Shown one piece after another: positions 32,079 through 40,084 of a stretch of 64,000 bases of DNA (positions are counted from its first letter, which is position 1; each line of letters begins with the position of its first letter). The DNA is from Farysia itapuensis (taxonomy: Eukaryota; Basidiomycota; Ustilaginomycetes; Ustilaginales; Ustilaginaceae). Below the pieces are notes generated by a model. That model did no database searches and was not told the DNA's origin. It saw nothing but the letters and a program-made list of their open reading frames with translations. The translations under genes were made by a program, and so were the position numbers. Location of the stretch: contig JALBYC010000002.1 in assembly GCA_023212645.1 (NCBI GenBank), positions 744,001 to 808,000 of the forward strand, in the 5' to 3' direction.

Positions 32079-32589
32079 TCTAGACTATCGACAACTGGAC
32101 TCCCTCACACTCATCTCAGCTACTCTGACAGCTTGGTTGTCGAGCAATCGATTGCCGTTTTCACTTCACCGTTCCTGCTGCAAGGCCTTCAATTAGAGAA
32201 ATATGCCGCGGGAAAAGAGTGGTTCACCGCGATTTTTTTTCTGAATTTCGACTGGTGTGGTGACTGGTGAGGAAATCTGAGGAATCGTTTATAAGCGGAT
32301 GGTGCTCCATCTTCGGATCCGCCCGTTCTTCCATAAATTCGCCCTACCCTCAGCAAGCAACCGCCCAAGGCCCTTCGGATCCGCCGACAATTTCTTGCCA
32401 AAACCCTTCAAGAAGGGACAGCGCCAGAGAGACAGAGAGTCTTGGTTCTTCCGTCGTCGGTGCGGCGCTGTTGGACACTTGTCCTGCCTGCGTCACCACG
32501 GCTTGTGGTCTCGAATCGTGTAACGTGTCAAATCTTCGTCTTTCTCCGTCTGTGGTCAGAGGTGATTGTGGGCAGTCAAGTAAGCTGCC
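32079..32589. other. Intergenic region upstream of the Zn2Cys6 gene
   Basis: 511 bp between same-strand genes with a TATA-like TTTATAAG near 32288 and the repeated CGGATCCG palindromes listed separately. No gene seen. Confidence 0.5.
32311..32385. promoter_or_regulatory. Two copies of CTTCGGATCCGCC upstream of a zinc-cluster regulator
   Basis: The 13-mer CTTCGGATCCGCC occurs at 32311-32323 and 32373-32385. Each copy contains the palindrome CGGATCCG: two inverted CGG triplets separated by two bases. Zn2Cys6 dimers bind paired CGG triplets, and the next gene, 205 bp downstream, encodes such a factor, so autoregulation is plausible. Confidence 0.35.
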
Positions 32590-35304
32590 ATGTCGGAGAA
32601 AGTGCAGCCTCCGTCGACTCAGTCGGATGCTTCGCCGGAATGGACGCACGCTGCAGTGGTCAGCAATGAGGATTACAATCATTCAGCAGAACTCGATCCG
32701 ACGGACAGTCCATTCGCCCAGTCTCTAACTGGTTCACAGACAGGTGCAGAAAGTGCTCGACAGGCTCTGCATACCGTCTCACAATCGCGGGATCGTAGAA
32801 ATGCAGACGGTCCTGCGCCGTCGAGCACCATCGATCAAAGCGCTCACGATTTGGTTCATTTTAGCAATGGGTCGTCGTCGACTGTAGCAGATGATTCGGC
32901 CTATACTTCAGCAAGCGCATCGCAGTCTGCGAACAATTCACCCATCAAGTCTGGCCATGCAGTTCTAATGGCATCACGGAAGCAAAACAGCGCCTGCGAC
33001 GCCTGTCGAAGCCGCAAAGTTCGGTGCAATCGGAATCCAGGAGAAATCAAGTGCAATCACTGCAAGGCAAAGAACATTGAATGCACAACACTCTATGTGC
33101 AATGGGCAACGTCGGCAGCCAAACGGCCGACTAAGCGAGCTCGGACATCACTTGTCGTGCCGGAGGAGGAAAAGGAGGCCTCCAAGCCGCCAGAGATGGC
33201 AGAGGGAACGGTATCCCTGCAAGATCATTTGCTCAACTACCTCTTCCAGCGCGATTCGGATTATGCAGCGCCAAGCGACAGCATCTACTACTATTCCACG
33301 ATACCATTCGCCTCTCCCCCCACAAATGGAAGCTATACTAGTCGCCTCTTCATACCCTCCAGCTATCATGGAAGTCCCAAACCTGCAGCCACCACCAACG
33401 CCGAACTGGCCTTGTTGAATCGTCAGCGTCGCGACGACTTCGTCAATGACCTAGTCGAGACCTACTTTTCCGTTGTCCACGCTCGCATGCCGCTTTTGAA
33501 TCCGCAGACATTCAAGAAGAGATACTACGAGCGGACAGCTGACGTAGGTGGACCACCGTCCGATGTCTTGCTCGCCAATGTCATCGCATGGGGCGCCAAG
33601 TTCAGCGAAAATCCGTTGATTGCCGCTGATCGAAGCGAAAGTGCATCCGAATTGCAAAAAGCTTATGCACAGGCCCAAGCCGCACTAGCCAAAGGTGAGA
33701 CGGAGAAAGCTGCCCAGATCACAGGAGCAAAGGGTGGCGTGGACCAGCCAATCCTCACAGTGCCGGCCGAGTTTCGATCGCACGGACGAAATCGATTGGC
33801 AGACGATCTTCTGTGGCGAGCACAGGACATCATGGATCGACTTAAAGTGTCTCGCGTGGCTTCGCTTGAGAACATTCAGGCTTGCTTGATGACCGAGCCC
33901 CTACTCTACCATCCTTCTGTATTGATGAACGGCAATCTCAACATCTGTGGACCGCCATCTCACAGCAAACATCACAGCCCACTCTTCTACACCAACGGTC
34001 ACTGGTACGTGATTGCCATTAAGCATTTGCTCGACTTGGGCATCAATCAGAAGGAGAGAGTCATGGCCATCAAGGACTCAGCGGTGAGGGGCGAGATCAT
34101 GTTTGCATGGTGGCTTGCTTGTTTTTCCGATGCTGCATCTTCCATGTTCTTCCAGCGCCGATGCTTTATTTCAGCTCAAGACTACAACAGCAATCCTCCC
34201 GCCGGCAACAATGCCAGCAAAGAAGAAGCCACAAATCCACTCAGCAGTCCCGACTCGTATATGGAATTTTACGGATCGCTGCATAATCTCGTCATCATTC
34301 AACGCCGTCTAGCTGCAATGAAGTGGGACCCCAAGGGCCCTATAGACGGTGTTCCAATCGAAGAAGTCGAAGGAATCGTCGAATCACTGAAGCAGTGGAA
34401 GACAGACCATCTGGAGAAAGTGGGTGTTCCTCTACCACACTGGCCTCCACACTGGGACTACATTGCTGCTGTCAGCGCATGTACCAGCGACATCAATTAT
34501 CACGCTGCCTGGATAGTTCTTTGGCGGGTCCTGGACGAGCTCGGTATCTATGGCTCCGATCGAAGCAATGCGACCTCTCCCATTCACCAAGACCGGATGA
34601 AGAGGAACGAAAGTACAAGCGGAAATTCATGGCCAGCAGATGCTCCTAGTGCATCTCGAGTACAAGCCCTGACGGAGGAGGTCCAAGAGGAGGCTTTGAA
34701 TGCCGCTCTGCGAATCGCTGGCCTAACGGAAATCTTGCGCAGCAATCACTACTTGCGACTGGACCCTTGCAACTCCCTCGCAAGCTTGGAATCGGCCGCA
34801 CACATGCTTGTTCGGTTCCAGAGAAGCGAAGCGGATATCATGATTGCAGGCTTCAGGCAGTACGGTCTGTCTTACGAAGATTGCTTTGAGAAAGCGGATA
34901 TTCTGGAACGTTTGGCGGCTGCTTACAACCAACGAGCGCGTGTCGACCCAAGCTTTACGCCAGGATCCGCTCTGGGTCTCGCCATGGAACGAGATGCTAC
35001 GGACCATGACCAGAATGGAATCCCGGGTCTGGCTATCGCCGCTGCCGCGCTGTCCAACGCCGCTGCTTCGGCTGATCATCCAACCGACGACTTCGCCCTC
35101 CACGCAATGTCTGCCATCGGGCAGAACGACACTACCAAGGAGAGCAACGGCTTCCGATCCCAAAATTTTCATGACAACACCGAGTCTTCAGCGGGCGAAG
35201 CAGATCCAACGAGCTCAGCATATCATCACCTTAGAGACATTGGCAGTCGCACCCAACAGCACTATGGCGACACCGACATCCTCACAGACTCTCAGTTCGA
35301 GTGA
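32590..35304 (+). CDS. Zn2Cys6 fungal-specific transcription factor
   Basis: A single exon of 904 residues. The zinc cluster has cysteines at 136, 139, 146, 155, 158 and 165 (CDACRSRKVRC then CNHCKAKNIEC), the standard C-x2-C-x6-C-x8-C-x2-C-x6-C form. It is followed by a basic linker (KRPTKRARTS). A fungal-specific transcription-factor middle homology region begins near residue 280 (DFVNDLVETYFSVVHARMPLLNPQTF), whose start is typical of the family, and continues with the helical FAWWLACFSDAASSMFF region. Such proteins bind CGG-containing promoters and switch metabolic genes; the target pathway cannot be told from sequence. No metabolic gene cluster flanks it, so a cluster-specific role is not indicated. 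Confidence 0.9.
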   Translation: MSEKVQPPSTQSDASPEWTHAAVVSNEDYNHSAELDPTDSPFAQSLTGSQTGAESARQALHTVSQSRDRRNADGPAPSSTIDQSAHDLVHFSNGSSSTVADDSAYTSASASQSANNSPIKSGHAVLMASRKQNSACDACRSRKVRCNRNPGEIKCNHCKAKNIECTTLYVQWATSAAKRPTKRARTSLVVPEEEKEASKPPEMAEGTVSLQDHLLNYLFQRDSDYAAPSDSIYYYSTIPFASPPTNGSYTSRLFIPSSYHGSPKPAATTNAELALLNRQRRDDFVNDLVETYFSVVHARMPLLNPQTFKKRYYERTADVGGPPSDVLLANVIAWGAKFSENPLIAADRSESASELQKAYAQAQAALAKGETEKAAQITGAKGGVDQPILTVPAEFRSHGRNRLADDLLWRAQDIMDRLKVSRVASLENIQACLMTEPLLYHPSVLMNGNLNICGPPSHSKHHSPLFYTNGHWYVIAIKHLLDLGINQKERVMAIKDSAVRGEIMFAWWLACFSDAASSMFFQRRCFISAQDYNSNPPAGNNASKEEATNPLSSPDSYMEFYGSLHNLVIIQRRLAAMKWDPKGPIDGVPIEEVEGIVESLKQWKTDHLEKVGVPLPHWPPHWDYIAAVSACTSDINYHAAWIVLWRVLDELGIYGSDRSNATSPIHQDRMKRNESTSGNSWPADAPSASRVQALTEEVQEEALNAALRIAGLTEILRSNHYLRLDPCNSLASLESAAHMLVRFQRSEADIMIAGFRQYGLSYEDCFEKADILERLAAAYNQRARVDPSFTPGSALGLAMERDATDHDQNGIPGLAIAAAALSNAAASADHPTDDFALHAMSAIGQNDTTKESNGFRSQNFHDNTESSAGEADPTSSAYHHLRDIGSRTQQHYGDTDILTDSQFE

Positions 35305-35405
35305 ACCTGTAATACAATCACATCTAGCAAAGTCTTGCACGTGAACTGCGAATATCTTGTATTGATATGGGTGAGAGAAGAATGGTACGTGTTCGGCGAG
35401 TGACT

Positions 35406-36431
35406 TTACGAGGACGAGGCGTACCAGTCGACACCCTTCTTGATGTTCTTGGCGAGTTCGGGGATGGCAGCCTCGAGCAGCTTCTCCTCCTCAGCGGAGA
35501 CGTTTCCGATGGGGTGGATCTCCTCGACACCGTTCTTTCCGAGGGTGATGGGAGAGGCGAAGAAGGTAGCGCCCTGGTCCTTGTAGAGGGGGGACTCCAC
35601 GTAAGCGCACTCCTTGATGCCCTTCTCGCCATTGAGAGCCTTGAGCAAGGCATCGGAGAAGACGGCAGCAGCGTAGGCCATCGAGAGGGTAGCAGATCCT
35701 GCACCGTCCTTGGCCTTGACAACCTCGTCACCGCCAAATTGAATTCGGTGAACGAGCTTCTCGTACTGCTCTCCCTTAGCCACGGCGTCACCGCCCTGTG
35801 CCTGGGACAGGAGTGGGACGATGGTGACACCGGAGTGACCACCAACGACGGGCACGATTGTCTCGGAAGGCTTCTTGCCCGAGATGCCGGACAAGAAGGT
35901 CGAAGCACGAGTCACATCGAGAGTGGTGACACCGTACAGCTTCTTGGGGTCGTAGACTCCGGCCTTCTTGAAAGCCTCGGCAACAATTGGGACGGTCGAG
36001 TTCACGGGGTTGGAGATGATAAGGAGGTGAGCCTTGGGGGCAACCTTTGCGGCGGTAGTAGCAAGGTCTCGGACGATGGAGGCGTTAGTGTTGAAGAGAT
36101 CGTCACGAGTCATTCCCGGCTTTCGGGGCACACCGGCAGGGATGACAATGACCTCGACGTCCTTGAGAGCCTCAGCAAGCTGGTCCTGGTTGTAGCCAGT
36201 CGTCTTGGAGGGTGTGTTGACGTGCGAAATGTCGGCAGCGACACCGGGGGCGAGTCGGACATCGTACAATCTCAAGTCGGAGACCAGTTCGTTCTGCTTG
36301 AGCAGCAGCGACAGGGGTTGTCCGATACCTCCAGAGGCGCCGAGAACGGCAACGGCGCGGTTGTTGGCAGCCGAGGTAGAGAACGTACGGGCAGCAGGCA
36401 GAGCCTGACGAAGAGCCTGTCGAGCGAACAT
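35406..36431 (-). CDS. MDH1: Mitochondrial malate dehydrogenase
   Basis: A single exon of 341 residues. The N-terminus [22 protein letters not shown] is a clear mitochondrial presequence. The NAD-binding motif is GASGGIGQ, the substrate loop [12 protein letters not shown] supplies two arginines, NPVNSTVPI binds the cofactor, and the catalytic histidine is His199 in GGHSG. The enzyme oxidises malate to oxaloacetate in the TCA cycle. Codon choice is strongly biased to C-ending preferred codons, which also leaves the opposite strand open over the full gene length. It is divergent from the eL8 gene. Confidence 0.97.
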   Translation of the reverse strand: MFARQALRQALPAARTFSTSAANNRAVAVLGASGGIGQPLSLLLKQNELVSDLRLYDVRLAPGVAADISHVNTPSKTTGYNQDQLAEALKDVEVIVIPAGVPRKPGMTRDDLFNTNASIVRDLATTAAKVAPKAHLLIISNPVNSTVPIVAEAFKKAGVYDPKKLYGVTTLDVTRASTFLSGISGKKPSETIVPVVGGHSGVTIVPLLSQAQGGDAVAKGEQYEKLVHRIQFGGDEVVKAKDGAGSATLSMAYAAAVFSDALLKALNGEKGIKECAYVESPLYKDQGATFFASPITLGKNGVEEIHPIGNVSAEEEKLLEAAIPELAKNIKKGVDWYASSS

Positions 36432-37077
36432 GGTAAGTGAAGTGGTGGATAGGTGGGAAGTAGGGATACTGAAGAAATCGGAAAGCGGTTAAGTGCCGAC
36501 AGAAGCGTGCGGCAGAATTGTCATCATCGCCTGCCCCAAGCGCAAAACGGGAAGATTAGGAATGAAGGCCTTCCTCGCAAATCTCACTGCTTTCAAAATA
36601 CCCAAAAAAGGTGCGTAATCCAGCTCCAATTAGAGTCTACACTCTACACTATGTGACTTTATACCGGTCGTCCGGTCCACCTTTGCCAATAAATCGGGCT
36701 CGCTTCTGACCAAATCGGCAGATCGACAATTTGAGGACGAGGCAACAAAAAATCGCATATCCACGATATCGTTCTCTCCAGTGTGTGGTGCGCTACTTCC
36801 ATACACATTCTCCCGGCAGCGGGCAAGCTCACACGATACCACGATCCTAGATGAAGCCTCCGAAGGGAAGACATAATCAAGGTACACAGTCTAGAGTAGC
36901 GCAGTACGCACTTGAAACCTAAAGGTGAACATGAAATGTTAGACTTTGTCACGTGACTGATAAGCTCGGCCGAAAATTAGAGTACTACTGATTTGCGAGA
37001 TTCTCCGTTGTATGTGACGCTCACGCTCAAGACACCCTTTCTGCTCCCATCATCAGCAACCGCAGATATCAACAAAA
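36432..37077. other. Divergent promoter, MDH1 / RPL8
   Basis: 646 bp between two highly expressed genes. It includes the E-box plus GATA element listed separately. Open frames here are short and without domain matches. Confidence 0.5.
36948..36965. promoter_or_regulatory. Palindromic E-box GTCACGTGAC with adjacent GATA motif
   Basis: GTCACGTGAC is a perfect 10-bp palindrome with the Cbf1-type RTCACGTG core, followed by TGATAAG. It lies about 120 bp upstream of the eL8 ATG and 517 bp upstream of MDH1. Cbf1 controls ribosomal protein genes in Candida albicans, so a role at eL8 is plausible but inferred. Confidence 0.4.
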
Positions 37078-38551
37078 ATGGTACGCATCAGGTAAACAAA
37101 GTGGACACTAACAGCAACAAACCAATTCGGCGCTCCAATAGCCTAGTGAAGCGACAAGCTGATTGCACCTGTGGCGATGTGCTACCTCACTTGTAGCTCT
37201 TTGGCAGCGAGATTAGACCGCGTCGACGAGCAGAATCGCAAGCAGTGCATGCTACTACCACATTCTGTCTCTCGTCGTCGACATGATGTTTCTCAAGCCT
37301 CATCGACCATGACTGGGTGACGCAGGACGTGTAGAACACAATGTCGCACGACCTGCTTGCATCCATGTCCATCATTAGGGGTAGCAATTGCTGCTATGTT
37401 TGGAATGAGAACGATGCGGGATCTTGGTCAGCTTTCTGCCATAGGGCAGGGAGGTCAACCTATGGTCTACGCATCCTCGTCCAGCATTCTGCAACCTGCT
37501 GCTAGAGCACCGAGTCCGGCTTTTGTTGTTGCATAGTGTCTGTTCCCTTTGTGGTTCATTCATAGCACACCATCGCTGACCCGTCTCAATGACCCCCGCT
37601 GCATTTCCTTTTGCTGTTCGTCGTATTCTTTTTCTTTAGCCCAAAGCCACTAAAACCGGATCTGCCAAGAAGCCCGCCGCTGCTCCCTACTCCAAGGGAA
37701 AAGCTGGTAACAAGGCTGCCAAGAACCCTCTCTTCGAGAAGAAGCCCCGAAACTTCGGTATCGGTAAGTAAAGCGCAATCATCGAGGCAAAGGAGACCAA
37801 CAACTGACATCCCCTTTATGCCACCACAGGCCAGGACATTCAGCCTGCCCGAGACCTTACTCGATTCGTCAAGTGGCCCGAATATGTTCGTTTGCAGCGA
37901 CAGAAGGTTATCTTGAACCAGCGCCTGAAGGTTCCCCCGGCGATTGCGCAATTCGCCAACACCCTTGACAAGAACACGGCCACAAACTTGTTCAAATTGC
38001 TCAACAAGTACCGACCCGAGTCCAAGCAGGAGAAGAAGGCTCGTCTCGGAGCTGCCGCCAAGGATATTGCCGACGGCAAGAAGGCTGACCCCAAGGCCGA
38101 TGGCAAGAAGCCTCTTTTTGTGAAGTACGGTCTCAACCACTGTGTCGCCCTCATTGAGGCCAAGAAGGCCGGTCTTGTTGTCATTGCCGCCGACGTCGAC
38201 CCTATCGAGCTTGTTGTCTTCCTCCCCGCTCTTTGCCGCAAGATGGGTGTTCCGTACGTCATTGTCAAGTCCAAGGCTTCCATCGGCGCTCTTGTCCACA
38301 AGAAGACTGCCGCTATTGCTGTCATCCAGGAGGTGCGTTCCGAGGATGAGCGAGAGCTCGCCAACCTTGTCTCTGCCGCCAAGGCCAACTTCCTTGACAA
38401 GGCCGATGAGCACCGACGACACTGGGGAGGTGGACACCTCTCGCAGAAGTCCAACCACAAGCTTGAGAAGCGAGCCAAAATTGCTGCCCTGCAGCCCAAG
38501 CCTGTTGTTGTTGCTCCGGCTGCCCCCGCCGCCGCTGACGACGACGAGTAA
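37078..38551 (+). CDS. RPL8: 60S ribosomal protein eL8 (L7Ae family)
   Basis: Three exons (37078-37080, 37640-37763, 37830-38551) give 282 residues. Exon 1 is only the ATG, directly followed by a GTACGC donor; the 559-bp first intron ends in a TTCTTTTTCTTTAG tract, and exon 2 begins [11 protein letters not shown]. The second intron (GTAAGT...CACAG) splits a Gly codon (GIG|QDIQP). The L7Ae RNA-binding domain lies near residues 130-230 ([36 protein letters not shown]). The Ala/Asp-rich tail ends ADDDE. eL8 is a structural protein of the large ribosomal subunit. Strong codon bias fits high expression. An ATG plus intron start is common for ribosomal protein genes. Confidence 0.95.
37081..37639 (+). 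other. Long first intron of RPL8
   Basis: 559 bp, several times longer than the other introns of this window (about 55-130 bp). It starts GTACGC and ends CTTTAG with a pyrimidine tract. I looked for box C/D snoRNA elements; a weak box C (ATGATGT near 37283) has no box D at a suitable distance, so I do not call a snoRNA. Confidence 0.85.
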
Positions 38552-40084
38552 GCGTTGTGCGCCACTTTGCTTTCCTACCCCAAAATGCAGACCTTCTGTC
38601 CTTCTTCCAGGCAGGTCACTTTTTCAGCCGAGGTCAAGTTCTCGAGCGGAGATGCAGCAACATCAGCCAAATCGTGATGCTTCGTCTGCCGCTGTGACTT
38701 CTTCCCCGGTGCATATCACATGTACAATAACATTCATCCAAACATCCATTGTGTCTGAAAGTAATGCTGCTGTCTTGCTTGAGGTAGCTGAGTCAAAGTA
38801 CATGTGCAGATGCTGTGCGTGTTCAATCAGTGCGCGCTGCATGAAAAGGGCCGTTGTCAGAATCGACCCTCGTTTCGATCGTCGGCTTACTGACCTGCAC
38901 CCCGATCGGCCAGGTCACAACTTCGGAGGTCCACTCCCCTGCAAATCTCGGCTTCGAACGCTTTCCGACGGCCCGTGCTGGAAGTGTGGGCAAGCGGCTC
39001 ACCTGCTACGAGCAAGATTGTAAAAGGCTCAAATATCGCTTGTCTGATGCCGGCTGTGTCCATATTGCGGTGTTGGCATATAGCGTGACTGGGCGAAACA
39101 GCCAAACAGGGTCCAATCCGATTTGAAGAATTGTGTTGATCTCCTCGCTTATGCCAAAAAATAGACTTCGGATTGATGCGGTTCTTCTTACAGACGAGGG
39201 CTTGGACCCCAAAGTGACACCACTCCTCCCCAAATTGACAAACACCTGTCCCGACGTCAGGCTTTCCGAGCTTGTCCACGGAGTATTTGATGAGCATATC
39301 CCTGGTCCTCTCCAGATCGAGATGGACTAGGGTCCGAGAGGTTTGCTCAAGTGCATCTCTACGCGGACCCCGGCGTTGTCACTACTCAAAGTTGCCGTGA
39401 CCAGAACCTCTCGTGCGGTTCTCAACGTCTTTTAATCAAAGTGCTTGCATCTGAAAAGTGTGATTCTTCCGTCTACTGTGCACAGTCCCAAGTCCTGTTA
39501 CTTGGTTTGCCACTACTTCTTTCTTCTCTTCCTCTCAGGCTGTGCTTCGTCCTAGTCTCGCCACTCACTTTTTCCTTTCGGATAGTAGATCCTGTCCCAT
39601 GTCGGCAAGATAAGACCGCGTGCAGACCCAGATTGGTCGAAAGCTCAGCTTCGGGCCTTCCGACAGTAAAGCGATTGCCAAGCTCATCTTCCTTAGCCGA
39701 TACTCTGCTACAATTTCTCCCATAATATCACATACTCTCGAAGCTGCTTGCGACCCTCACCCCATCAAGGACCTCTTCTTCGATATCAGACCGACCGAAG
39801 GCCGAGTAGTGAGCGACGAAACCTCAATCACTCTGTTCTCGCTGTTGCATCTGACAGGCAGATCCCACGACTTCGATTGTCCTGCGACGCTGATACAGCG
39901 CCTGTCAAGCACGGGGCACAGTCTGCTGCTTCCCTGCACATCAGGCACTGTCACTTCTTTGCTCAAAAGCAAGGCTTCCGCACTGAAACTTCTGTCCATG
40001 AGCGCTCCTACATCCTCGACCTCTTAAATAGCGATCTACGCATTTCCTGTGGATCAAACAAGCAGACCCACTGGCACCTTAGTC
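38552..40084. other. Region between RPL8 and the CENP-B-like gene
   Basis: About 1.5 kb. The first 100 bp are the RPL8 3' end, the middle may hold the minus-strand model at 38663-39378, and about 39400-40084 is presumably the promoter and leader of the next gene, with CT-rich stretches near 39515-39560. Nothing else is recognisable. Confidence 0.4.
38663..39378 (-). CDS. Possible multi-exon small gene, unrecognised
   Basis: A model I assembled by reading the minus strand: exons up to 39378-39192, then 39053-39003, 38938-38895, and 38836-38663, ending in a stop. Joints use donors GTAAGA, GTGAGC and GTCAGT with AG acceptors and keep one frame. Pieces that read well are TSRTLVHLDLERTRDML, DKLGKPDVGTGVCQFGEEW, QAIFEPFTILLVAGEWTSEV and RALIEHAQHLHMYFDSATSS. 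Codons in the first exon favour CTC, ATC, TAC, GAC and AAG, as in neighbouring genes. The start is not found (open back to a stop at 39379; an upstream exon is needed). I do not recognise the protein, and the whole model may be chance. Confidence 0.25.

Noticed and set aside
35367..36440. 357-codon open frame on the plus strand over MDH1
   Set aside because: It is the antisense shadow of a highly biased gene whose preferred codons avoid reverse-strand stops; the translation is repetitive Gly/Ser/Leu/Asp without a domain.
37081..37639. snoRNA in the RPL8 intron
   Set aside because: A weak box C is visible but no box D at a proper distance, and no H/ACA fold could be supported by eye.
37586..39023. 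Long open frames antisense to and shifted against RPL8 (37586-38458 minus, 38142-39023 plus)
   Set aside because: They also arise from codon bias in RPL8; their sequences are low-complexity with no domain.
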